Source: Alphaproteobacteria bacterium
GTDB taxonomy: Bacteria; Pseudomonadota; Alphaproteobacteria; UBA8366; Aestuariispiraceae
Length of the DNA stretch: 64,000 nt
Assembly (NCBI GenBank): GCA_033344895.1
Contig: JAWPMN010000001.1
Span: 1,550,001-1,614,000 of the forward strand
Direction of reading: 5' to 3'
The notes beneath the pieces were generated by a model that was given only the letters and a program-made list of their open reading frames with translations, made no database searches and was not told the DNA's origin. Position numbers and translations under genes: made by a program. Position 1 is the stretch's first letter, and each line of letters opens with the position of its first letter. This document shows positions 36,244 to 43,707 of this stretch, piece by piece.

Positions 36244-36999
36244 ATGGACGAACTCGACGACGAACGCCTGGAACGCTACGCCCGCCATGTCATCCTCGAC
36301 GAGGTCGGGGAGGAGGGTCAGCTTAAGCTGCTGTCGTCGCGCGTTCTCGTGGTCGGCGCCGGCGGGTTGGGTGCGCCCGTGCTGATGTATCTGGCCGCCG
36401 CCGGGATCGGCACCCTGGGTATCGTCGATCATGATGTGGTCGACCTGTCCAATCTGCAGCGGCAGATCATCCACTCCACCGAGGAAATCGGTCAGCCCAA
36501 GGTGCGCAGCGCGGCCGAACGGATCGATCTGCTGAACCCCGATGTCGAGGTCATCGAGCACCGCATGCGCCTGGGTCCGAACAATGCCGAAGAACTGTTC
36601 GCGGATTACGATCTGATCGTCGACGGCAGCGACAATTTCGCCGCGCGCTATCTATCCAGCGACACCGCCTTCAAGCTGAAGAAGCCCCTGGTCAGCGCCG
36701 CCCTGGTTCGGTTCGAGGGCCAGTTGACGACGTTCAAGGCCTATGAGACCGGCCCGTGCTATCGCTGCCTCTTTCCCGAACCGCCGGACCCGGATCTGGT
36801 GCCGCGCTGCGACACGGTCGGCATCTTTGGCGCCGTCGCCGGCGTGATGGGCAGCCTGCAGGCGACGGAAGTGCTGAAGGAACTGCTCGGTCTCGGCAGT
36901 TCCATGGCCGGTCACCTGCTGCTGTTCGACGCGCTGGACCAGACTTTCCGCAAGATCGCGGTGCCGAAGGACCCCAACTGTTCGGTCTGCGGGGGCTGA
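36244..36999 (+). CDS. moeB: E1-like adenylyltransferase (MoeB/ThiF family)
   Basis: A protein of 251 residues. The ATP site GAGGLG is at 38-43, with RYARHVILDEVGEEGQLKLLSSRVLVVGAGGLG before it. Both zinc pairs are present: Cys172/Cys175 (CYRC) and Cys246/Cys249 (CSVC). The catalytic-type Cys189 is in VPRCDTVGIFG. It would adenylate the C-terminus of MoaD or ThiS, activating sulphur transfer for molybdopterin or thiamine. There is no rhodanese domain, and the neighbours do not decide between MoeB and ThiF. ATG 36244 is preferred over GTG/ATG codons further up. Confidence 0.9.
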   Translation: MDELDDERLERYARHVILDEVGEEGQLKLLSSRVLVVGAGGLGAPVLMYLAAAGIGTLGIVDHDVVDLSNLQRQIIHSTEEIGQPKVRSAAERIDLLNPDVEVIEHRMRLGPNNAEELFADYDLIVDGSDNFAARYLSSDTAFKLKKPLVSAALVRFEGQLTTFKAYETGPCYRCLFPEPPDPDLVPRCDTVGIFGAVAGVMGSLQATEVLKELLGLGSSMAGHLLLFDALDQTFRKIAVPKDPNCSVCGG

Positions 37000-37027
37000 G
37001 AAGGCTCCTCTCACCGCCTTAACTCTC

Positions 37028-37109
37028 GTCACCCCGGCGAAAGCCGGGGTCCAGGGAATTGGGCACGATCCTGCATGCACCTCTGGATTCCGGCTTCCGC
37101 CGGAATGAC
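37028..37109. repeat. Inverted pair of 27-bp palindromic elements (REPIN-like)
   Basis: Element 1 (37028-37054) begins GTCACCCCGGCGAAAGCCGG; element 2 (37083-37109), read on the other strand, begins GTCATTCCGGCGGAAGCCGG. Each ends in (G/A)(G/A)TCCAG and is itself a hairpin. Together they form an inverted pair with 28 bases between. Such sequences (translating to VIPAxAGIQ on one strand) are abundant short repeats in alphaproteobacteria. Confidence 0.85.
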
Positions 37110-37305
37110 TTGAATGGTGCCTAAAGAACTTGAACGCAGAGGCTCGCAGAGTTCGCGGAGACATCCAGAGTCGCCTTCGAGTTTTTTGCTTTCCATCTTC
37201 GCCGCCACTTCGCAAAGGCAGGGGTACTGGCGCAATGTGATTCAGTCTTGCCACCTAATTCTGGTAAATCTGAATCGGCTCGCTCGACTTGTGATAGGTT
37301 GATTT
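37110..37305. other. Non-coding stretch before the lower-GC membrane gene
   Basis: No gene seen. At 37135-37160 there are three imperfect units of about 10 bases (CGCAGAGGCT, CGCAGAGTT, CGCGGAG). From about 37180 on, base composition falls, matching the gene that follows. No clear promoter was placed. Confidence 0.45.
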
Positions 37306-37815
37306 ATGCAACTTACGTCCAAACACACCTTGATCATCGCCGCATCTTTACATGCTGGGTTCAATGTTAGTTTAGTGCCTTTATCGATAGCCATGCTGGC
37401 CGAGGAAGCTGCCCTGTTCGACCTCAACCAAGTGCTTTGGGACACATACGCCAGTTTACCCAGCTGGATGTTCTTTTTCGTAATTTCGGGTTTTCTAATA
37501 TTAATGCCTGTCCATTTTGCCGCCATCCGACAATTTTCCCGACGGTCTGCGCAATTTCTGACTTACCTGAATTCTGTTCGGCGACGGGGCCTGTGGTGGC
37601 TCATGATGCTATCGAGCGTGGCTTTTGCCTTGCTCGCCTTCAAAGTATTCGATCCGATGTTCCCTGCCGGGCAGTTCGCGCTTTACGGCACGATTGCCTG
37701 GCCGTGGATATGGATGACCATTTGCCTTTTGGACATCTATGCAGCGGCAAGGTGCCCTAATCCCGGTGCGGCTTCTCGCGGTATTCCGCGGACTGCATCT
37801 CCATCAGGCGGCTGA
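37306..37815 (+). CDS. Small integral membrane protein of unknown function
   Basis: A protein of 169 residues with four hydrophobic stretches: about 8-34 ([24 protein letters not shown]), 52-74 ([23 protein letters not shown]), 95-113 ([18 protein letters not shown]) and 124-147 ([24 protein letters not shown]). I do not recognise the family. GC content is visibly lower than in the rest of the window, suggesting transfer. The last 20 residues overlap the 3' end of zapE on the other strand by 59 bases and look non-native (Gly/Ser/Pro-rich), so the gene may have lost its original stop. No good ribosome site is seen. Confidence 0.6.
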   Translation: MQLTSKHTLIIAASLHAGFNVSLVPLSIAMLAEEAALFDLNQVLWDTYASLPSWMFFFVISGFLILMPVHFAAIRQFSRRSAQFLTYLNSVRRRGLWWLMMLSSVAFALLAFKVFDPMFPAGQFALYGTIAWPWIWMTICLLDIYAAARCPNPGAASRGIPRTASPSGG

Positions 37816-38884
37816 CGGCGCGTTCGAATTCGAAGGCGTGGGTGCCTTCGCGATAGAGGTCGTTCGGGGCGGCATCGGCGGCCATGATCAGGTTGCAATG
37901 GCGTTCGTAGAGCGCGTCGATCAGGGTCATGAAGCGTTTCGCCTCGTTGCGCCGGTCCTCGCTGAGGCGCGGGACGCCGTCCAGGATCACCGTGTGATAG
38001 CGCCTGGCGAGGGTCAGATAATCCTCCGCGCCCAGCGGCTTGCCGCACAGATCGTCGAACATGACCTGGCAGACGCCGCGCGCCGCCTTCGGAACGGGCA
38101 CGGTCCGGCCTTTCACAGTCAAACTGTCGGCTTCGGCCACCGCGCCCTCGGTCAGATCGTCGAAGGCCCTGGCCAGCTGGCGGCTGGCAGCGGGGCCCAG
38201 CGGGGCATGGTAGGTCTTGATCGATTTCAGCCTGATCAGCCGGTAATCGGTCGGCGAATCCAGATGCAGGATGTCCAACTTCTTTTTCATCAGCGCGATG
38301 AAGGGCACAAACTGTTCGCGCTGCAGACCGTCCTTGTAGAGGTCGTCCGGCGGCCAGTTGGAGGTCGCGACAACCACGACCCCATGATCGAACAGGGCGG
38401 CGAACAGGCGGCCCAGGATCATCGCATCGGCGATGTCGGTGACGTGAAATTCATCGAAGCACAGAAGCCAGGTCTCATCGGCGATCCGCTCCGCGATCTT
38501 GGGCAGAGGGTCGGTTTCCTTGGTCTTGCGCGTTTTCTGCGCCTGACGCCAGGCATGGATGTCGCCATGGACCTCGATCATGAATTCGTGGAAATGGACC
38601 CGGCGCTTGCGTTCGACCGGCGCGTTCTCGAAGAACAGATCCATCAGCATGGATTTGCCGCGCCCGACCCCGCCATAAAGGTAGAGGCCCTGCGGCGGGT
38701 CTTCACGGCGCCGGGCCAGGCCCAGTTTCGCCTTCCAGCCGCCGGCACCGTCCTGCGGCTGGTACTTGGTCAGGGCGGCATGGAGCCCCTGCAGCTTCTC
38801 GGCTGCCAGGGCCTGCATCGAATCGGCGTTGAGGGCTCCGTCACGCACCATGGCGCGATAGCGGATAAGCGGACCTTCGGACAT
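37757..38884 (-). CDS. zapE: Cell division protein ZapE (AFG1-like ATPase)
   Basis: ZapE, 375 residues, an AFG1/LACE1-type AAA ATPase acting on the FtsZ ring and, in mitochondria, on membrane-protein turnover. The Walker A motif GGVGRGKS is at 71-78 in [42 protein letters not shown] (Walker B) and [20 protein letters not shown] follow. The C-terminal part has [39 protein letters not shown]. Full length. Confidence 0.96.
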   Translation of the reverse strand: MSEGPLIRYRAMVRDGALNADSMQALAAEKLQGLHAALTKYQPQDGAGGWKAKLGLARRREDPPQGLYLYGGVGRGKSMLMDLFFENAPVERKRRVHFHEFMIEVHGDIHAWRQAQKTRKTKETDPLPKIAERIADETWLLCFDEFHVTDIADAMILGRLFAALFDHGVVVVATSNWPPDDLYKDGLQREQFVPFIALMKKKLDILHLDSPTDYRLIRLKSIKTYHAPLGPAASRQLARAFDDLTEGAVAEADSLTVKGRTVPVPKAARGVCQVMFDDLCGKPLGAEDYLTLARRYHTVILDGVPRLSEDRRNEAKRFMTLIDALYERHCNLIMAADAAPNDLYREGTHAFEFERAVSRLMEMQSAEYREKPHRD

Positions 38885-38926
38885 GAAACCTGCGTCCCGC
38901 CCCGGGGCCGTTGCCGCCGCGACGGA

Positions 38927-39607
38927 TCAGAAGTTGAACTGGATCGACAGGACCAGATCGTGGGAGGTGAAGGGCGAGCCGTCAATGCTCTCCCCGCCGG
39001 ACATGGTGCCGGTATCGAACCCGCCCAGATACGAGAAACGGTAGGACGCGCCCAGATCCAGCACCTGCGTCAGGCGATAATCGAATCCCGCCGCCGCGGC
39101 CAGGGCCAGATTGTCGTCGTCATTTTCCGTCGTCGTGACCGTGCCGTTGTTCAGATTGGTGCGGTCGACGCTGGAGGTGTTGCGGGCCAGCCCGCCATAC
39201 GCGGCCAGGAAAGGCGTCCAGCGGCTGTCATTCCGAAACTCGTAGCCCAGGCCCAGCAGAGCCGTGGTCGAGGACAGGTTGTTTTCGTACCCGACGCTGT
39301 TGGCATTGTCGCGCAGATCGACATCGACACGCACCCGGTGCAGCACTTCGACCTCGACCCGCAGCGGCGTGTCGCCCAGCCGCCAGCCCAGCGCCGCGCC
39401 GCCCCCGGCCGCCGGATCGGCGGTGTTGCGTTCGGACAGGGTGCCGGTTCCCTTGCCGCTGATGTCGCCCGGATCGGAATAGCCGCCGAAGCCGCGAATG
39501 GCGAAATACAGCCCCTCGTCGCGGGCCTGTGCCGGACCGGCGACAAGCCCTGCCGCGAGCGTGCCGACCAGCGCCACGGCGCCCAGAATTCGAACCGAAA
39601 CCGACAT
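38927..39607 (-). CDS. Outer-membrane beta-barrel protein
   Basis: A protein of 226 residues with a signal peptide (VRILGAVALVGTLAAGLVAGPAQA, cut after AQA near 28). The rest alternates hydrophobic and polar residues in about eight strands (GLYFAIRGFGGYSD, AALGWRLGDTPLRVEVEVLHR, TALLGLGYEFRND, TPFLAAYGGLARN, AAAAGFDYRLTQVLDLGASYRFSYLG) and ends HDLVLSIQFNF, with the terminal aromatic needed for Bam insertion. It resembles the OmpA-like/OMP_b-brl group of surface antigens. Function unknown. Confidence 0.85.
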   Translation of the reverse strand: MSVSVRILGAVALVGTLAAGLVAGPAQARDEGLYFAIRGFGGYSDPGDISGKGTGTLSERNTADPAAGGGAALGWRLGDTPLRVEVEVLHRVRVDVDLRDNANSVGYENNLSSTTALLGLGYEFRNDSRWTPFLAAYGGLARNTSSVDRTNLNNGTVTTTENDDDNLALAAAAGFDYRLTQVLDLGASYRFSYLGGFDTGTMSGGESIDGSPFTSHDLVLSIQFNF

Positions 39608-39715
39608 TGATCCCCCGATGCTGCCTTCTGCAACCGCTCGCGCCCGGAAACGCGCCCAAAGGTTATGCCGTCAAATGCCTGTGAATAAAAGTGTATTTCG
39701 GCAACAGGTGCGACC

Positions 39716-40468
39716 TTATCGACCGCCGCTGACCGGCAGGACAGTCCCGGTGACATAGCGCGATTCCTCGGAGAGCAGCCACAGAACGGCCTCCGCGACC
39801 TCTTCGGCGGTGCCGCCGCGTCCCATGGGCACCATGGATTGCAGGCGTTCGACCCGGTCCGGTGCGCCTGCGCTGGCATGGATGTCGGTCTCGATCAGAC
39901 CCGGCGCCACGGCATTGACCCGGATGCCGTTCTGCGCGACTTCCTTCGCCAGGCCCACGGTCATGGTGCTGACCGCGCCCTTGCTGGCCGCGTAATGCAC
40001 GAATTCATTGGGCGAGCCCAGCCAGGCGGCGACGGAGGACAGCAGCACGATTCCACCGCCGGGACCGCCAAATTCCGTGGACATGCGTCGGATCGCTTCC
40101 CGCGCGGTCAGCAGGGCGCCGACGACGTTCAAATCCGTCACCGCCTGTATTTCGGCGGCGCTCATATCGGCGACACGGCGGATCTTGCCGGTGATCCCGG
40201 CATTGACGACCACATGCGCCGGCGGCGCGCCGAACCGGCCTTCCGCCGAGACAAACAGATGCACCACGCCATCTTCGGTCGCCATGTCCGCCTTCACGGC
40301 CAGAACCTGCCGCCCGGAGGCCTCGATCTCCTGCGACAGGGCGGCGGCGGCCGCATCGTCGCCACGATACGAGAAAGCGATGTCATAGCCTTTCGCCGCC
40401 AGCATTCGACAACAGGCGGCACCGATGCCACGGGATCCCCCGGTGACGATGGCATAGGAAGCGGTCAT
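39716..40468 (-). CDS. Short-chain dehydrogenase/reductase
   Basis: A classical SDR, 250 residues. The NAD(P) site is TGGSRGIG (9-16), followed by VVNAGITG. The catalytic set is Ser145, Tyr159 and Lys163 (YAASKGAV). IRVNAVAPGLIETDIH and a C-terminal YVTGTVLPVSGGR complete the FabG-like pattern. It may act on sugars or 3-oxoacyl groups; the substrate cannot be told. It stands alone, 264 bases after the SAF-oxidoreductase gene. Confidence 0.9.
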   Translation of the reverse strand: MTASYAIVTGGSRGIGAACCRMLAAKGYDIAFSYRGDDAAAAALSQEIEASGRQVLAVKADMATEDGVVHLFVSAEGRFGAPPAHVVVNAGITGKIRRVADMSAAEIQAVTDLNVVGALLTAREAIRRMSTEFGGPGGGIVLLSSVAAWLGSPNEFVHYAASKGAVSTMTVGLAKEVAQNGIRVNAVAPGLIETDIHASAGAPDRVERLQSMVPMGRGGTAEEVAEAVLWLLSEESRYVTGTVLPVSGGR

Positions 40469-40561
40469 GCGGATTTCCTTCCGGTTGAGGCGCGGGCGGG
40501 GCTACTAGACCGTCTTCGCCCCCTGGCCGCAAGAACCCATGCCGCGATTGCCCCGCTCCCA

Positions 40562-40630
40562 TTCCTGCCGCAGCGGAAACCGCCGCGGACCCGGCACTTG
40601 GCCTAGGATCAGGACCTGTGCCGGAATGAC
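40562..40630. repeat. Degenerate copy of the 27-bp palindromic pair
   Basis: The right end reads GTGCCGGAATGAC (40618-40630), matching the outer end of element 2 at 37083-37109. The left part (CCTGCCGCAGCGGAAACCGC, from about 40565) is a decayed stem. It lies in the 264-base gap before the SDR gene. Confidence 0.35.
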
Positions 40631-40732
40631 GCCAAGGGACCAATCGATGCGAACCCGCGATCCGGAAACCCGTGGAGATGCCTTTGCACCCCTCGCGTCT
40701 TCTCCGCGCCCGCCGCTTTCACTCAAATGGTC

Positions 40733-42073
40733 CTACCCGCCGAAAGCCGCCTCCATTTCCCGCCGGAATCGGTAGGTCGGATCGGTTTCGTCGACGGCGA
40801 CATCCTCCCAGGTCAGGACCTGATCCGGCGCCACCGATTTGCGCAGGGTGATGCCGTGGGCAAGGCCGATGGGTAGGGCGCCCTCGGCGCGGGACGCCGA
40901 AGCCGGCATCAGCTTGCCATAGACCGTATAGCCGCCCTCGCCATCCAGCGTGTCGCCCTGCTTCAGGCTGCGCTTGGCCACGGCGACGGCATCGCCGGAC
41001 CAGGCACGCGGCGCACCGGTGGGTTCTCCGCGCAGGGCGGCGCTGGCAACGGACATGCCGAGCTCCAGCCCGATCAGGTGATAGGGCTTGTACATTGCCG
41101 AATAGCGGCCGGTCGGGTCGGTCAGCAGACCGTATTCGGAGAAGCAGCGCGCGACATAGTCGCTTGGGGCTTCAAAGGTCGCATAGACGCCCCAGCGCAG
41201 GTCGCGGAAGACAGGTCGTCCATCCCGTTCGACACTGGAGACCACCTCGACCGTGCCCTTGCGCGTCAGATGCCCGCCGGTTTCACGCGGCGACAGGACG
41301 CGGGGCAGGTCATCGACGCCGCAGGGCGGGAATTCCAGCCCGTGGTCCTGCGGGACCAGATCGCAGGCATTCGAAACCGCCGCCATTTCGATGGCGGATT
41401 TCGTGCCGTCCAGGAAGCTGTTGAACATCTGCGGATTCATGCCGCCGGCGGCCGCCTGTTCCGGTGTCAGGCCATAATGGGTCCAGACATCGTCCGGCGT
41501 CACATGGTGATAGGCCGGCAGATACTTCGTGCCCTTGCCGGCGCAGATCACGTCCAGGCCGACAGCGCGGGCCCAATCGACCATTTCCGCGATCAGGGCC
41601 GGCTGATCGCCATAGGCCAGGCTGTAGACCAACCCTGCCGCCTCCGCTTTTCGGGCCAGCAGCGGCCCGGCCAGCACGTCGGCCTCGACATTGACCATGA
41701 CGAGATGACGGCCGTTCTCGATGCCCTTCAAAGCGTGGCGAATGCCCGCCGCGGGGCTGCCCGTCGCGTCGATCAGGACTTCCAGCCCATCCGCCTCGAT
41801 CAGGGCGTCGGCATCCTCCGTGATCCAGGTCGTCCCGTCCTTCAGCGCCGACGCTGCGTCGCGGGCGGCATAACGTTCCTCCGGCCAACCGATGCGCTGC
41901 AGCGACGCCTTGGCGCGCGCGGCGCTCAGATCCGCGATGCCCAGCACGTGATAGCCAGTGTGGTGACCGGCCTGGCTGAGGAACATGGCGCCGAACTTGC
42001 CCGCACCGATGATACCGACGCGCACCGGGTTGCCCTCCGCCGCGCGACGGCGAAGCTTGCTGTCCAGATTCAT
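40733..42073 (-). CDS. NAD(P)-dependent oxidoreductase with SAF domain
   Basis: A protein of 446 residues. The N-terminal Rossmann fold has VGIIGAGKFGAMFLSQ (Gly23-x-Gly25-xx-Gly28), as in homoserine-dehydrogenase-like enzymes, with IDATGSPAAGIRHAL and EADVLAGPLL further on. The C-terminal part has a SAF-type segment (GLAHGITLRKSVAPDQVLTWEDVAVDE, about 400-430). The substrate is not known. It starts 6 bases after the EctD-like dioxygenase stop, so the two probably act in one pathway. Confidence 0.85.
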   Translation of the reverse strand: MNLDSKLRRRAAEGNPVRVGIIGAGKFGAMFLSQAGHHTGYHVLGIADLSAARAKASLQRIGWPEERYAARDAASALKDGTTWITEDADALIEADGLEVLIDATGSPAAGIRHALKGIENGRHLVMVNVEADVLAGPLLARKAEAAGLVYSLAYGDQPALIAEMVDWARAVGLDVICAGKGTKYLPAYHHVTPDDVWTHYGLTPEQAAAGGMNPQMFNSFLDGTKSAIEMAAVSNACDLVPQDHGLEFPPCGVDDLPRVLSPRETGGHLTRKGTVEVVSSVERDGRPVFRDLRWGVYATFEAPSDYVARCFSEYGLLTDPTGRYSAMYKPYHLIGLELGMSVASAALRGEPTGAPRAWSGDAVAVAKRSLKQGDTLDGEGGYTVYGKLMPASASRAEGALPIGLAHGITLRKSVAPDQVLTWEDVAVDETDPTYRFRREMEAAFGG

Positions 42074-42079
42074 GCTGTC

Positions 42080-42883
42080 CTACTCCGCCGCCTGGGCCTG
42101 GCGCGCAGCCACCAATTCGTCGAGGCAATCATCGGCCAGCGGCTCGATCGGTGTGAAGTCGCGATGGGCGATCCATTCCTTGCGTTCGAACTTGGTGATG
42201 TGGTTGGAGACCGCGCAAAGGCTCAGATAGACGATGGTTCGGTCGAACGGGCTGATATTGGGCGGGCTGGCATGAACCAGATTGCCGTGGAACATCACGA
42301 CCGACCCGGCCGGCCCGACCGGCGCTTCGCAGCCGCCCTCCTTGGCCAGTCGCGACACCGTCTCGCGGTCCAGGGTCCACAGCGGATAGGAGGTCGTTTC
42401 CAGATCGTGCCCGGCCTCCAGCACGCCGGCCTGGTGGCTCTTTGGAATGAACAGCAACGGGCCGTTGGCGGGGGTCACGTCCTCCAGGAACAGCGCGATG
42501 TTGAAGGCGCGCGGTTCCGGCATGCCGTCGTCGCGCTGCCAGGTGCCGTAATCCTGGTGCCATTGCCAGACATCGCCGTCGAAGGCGGCCTTCGCGTTGA
42601 TCTTGTACTGATGCATGTAGACCTGTTCCTCCAGGATCTGCATGACCGGCTCGATCAGGCGCGGATGGGACCCCAGACGGCGATGTGCCTCGTTATAGGT
42701 ATGGGCTGCAAATGCGGTGCGGGCGACACCGGAGGATTCGCGCCAGACCTCCTCCCGGTCGGACGCATAGATCTTGCGCGCCTCATCCAGCAGCAGCGCC
42801 GCCTCGTCTCGGCTGAACAGGCCGGGCAGAAAGGCGAACCCCTCTTCCCGGAACGCGGTCAGGTCCTTGTCGTTCAGTTTCAT
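42080..42883 (-). CDS. Phytanoyl-CoA dioxygenase-family enzyme, EctD-like
   Basis: A 2-oxoglutarate/Fe(II) dioxygenase, 267 residues. The iron site is His109-x-Asp111 (QWHQDYGTW) with His204 in FHGNLVHASPPN; Arg215 (FDRTIVY) fits 2-oxoglutarate binding. The layout and the segments GMPEPRAFNIALFLEDVTPANGPLLFIPKSH resemble ectoine hydroxylase EctD, but the EctD signature WHSDFETWHxEDGMP reads WHQDYGTWQRDDGMP, and the protein is about 30 residues shorter. It is therefore a related enzyme of unknown substrate, in an operon with gntR (20 bases upstream) and the SAF oxidoreductase. Confidence 0.85.
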   Translation of the reverse strand: MKLNDKDLTAFREEGFAFLPGLFSRDEAALLLDEARKIYASDREEVWRESSGVARTAFAAHTYNEAHRRLGSHPRLIEPVMQILEEQVYMHQYKINAKAAFDGDVWQWHQDYGTWQRDDGMPEPRAFNIALFLEDVTPANGPLLFIPKSHQAGVLEAGHDLETTSYPLWTLDRETVSRLAKEGGCEAPVGPAGSVVMFHGNLVHASPPNISPFDRTIVYLSLCAVSNHITKFERKEWIAHRDFTPIEPLADDCLDELVAARQAQAAE

Positions 42884-42902
42884 CGGGGTTCCTCCGTCTA
42901 TG

Positions 42903-43619
42903 TCACCCGGCGACCGATCCGAAGCGGATGGTCCCGGTGTCTTTTGTGTTCTCTCCGGTCTCCGCCGGTTCCGTCATCCAGCGGATCAGCTGTTCCGCCG
43001 CGCCCTGCGCGTGGTCTTCCGCCCGCTGTCGGGCCAGCGCGGCGTCGCCGTCACGGATGGCCGCAGCGATGCCGGCATGTTCCTGCCATACCGACGCCCG
43101 TGCGGCGCGCTTTTCCAGAACCGCGTGCATGACCCGGCGGATATGCCGCCAGACCGCCGCCGACGCTTCCGGCAGCAGCGGATTGTCCGACAGCGCGTAA
43201 ATCTTCTGATGAAAGGCGATATCCGCATCGACCAGCGCCGAGATGTCCCCGGCCGCCAGCGCAAGGCGTCCCGCCTCCTCTTCCGCATTCAGGGCCGCGT
43301 GGCGGATGTCGGCCGGGCGAGCGGCGGCGAGACCGGCGGCCAGCCCGTCCAGGGCGGCGCGGACGTCATAGACATGGCGAACCAGGGCAGCATCGACCGG
43401 GGCGACCTTGTAGCCGCGCCGGCCGGCCGGCTCGATCAACCCGTCCCGACGCAGCATGCCCAGCGCCTGGATGATCGGCTGGCGCGACACATTCAGTTCC
43501 TCCGCCAGTCTTTCCTGACGAAGCGGGGTCCCGGGCGGCAGGCTGCCGGTCACCATGGCGTCCACCAGGCGGGCATGGACCTCCTCGGCAAGGCTGGTGC
43601 GATCGGTCAGGGGCTGCAT
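42903..43619 (-). CDS. GntR-family regulator (FCD subfamily)
   Basis: A regulator of 238 residues. The N-terminal winged helix shows LAEEVHARLVDAMVTGSLPPGTPLRQERLAEELNVSRQPIIQALGMLRRDGLIE. The C-terminal FCD domain contains HVYDVRAALDGLAAGLAA, DADIAFHQKIYALSDNPLL and AAIRDGDAALARQRAEDH, residues that bind metal and acid ligands in this family. I use ATG 43619. A longer frame from 43679 would pass through the operator at 43647-43663. It leads the operon with the dioxygenase and oxidoreductase and is probably autoregulated. Confidence 0.92.
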   Translation of the reverse strand: MQPLTDRTSLAEEVHARLVDAMVTGSLPPGTPLRQERLAEELNVSRQPIIQALGMLRRDGLIEPAGRRGYKVAPVDAALVRHVYDVRAALDGLAAGLAAARPADIRHAALNAEEEAGRLALAAGDISALVDADIAFHQKIYALSDNPLLPEASAAVWRHIRRVMHAVLEKRAARASVWQEHAGIAAAIRDGDAALARQRAEDHAQGAAEQLIRWMTEPAETGENTKDTGTIRFGSVAG

Positions 43620-43646
43620 GCGCCGGAACTCCTCAAGTTCGTTGAT

Positions 43647-43663
43647 TTGTATTCTGTATACAA
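43647..43663. promoter_or_regulatory. Palindromic operator before the GntR gene
   Basis: TTGTAT-TCTGT-ATACAA, perfect 6-bp arms about a 5-base centre, 28 bases before the gntR ATG. This is the usual shape of FCD-GntR sites (GT and AC spaced in a TTGTATACAA-like core). It most likely mediates autoregulation. Confidence 0.7.
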
Positions 43664-43707
43664 AACTGTTCGGACGCAAGTCCCTCTGTTGGGAACGAAC
43701 GGCCTGT

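Noticed and set aside
42080-42883. Ectoine hydroxylase ectD
   Set aside because: The signature motif is changed at several positions, and the gene is in another operon.
41078-43132. 680-codon open frame opposite the oxidoreductase and dioxygenase
   Set aside because: Crosses two real genes and has no ribosome site or recognisable domain.
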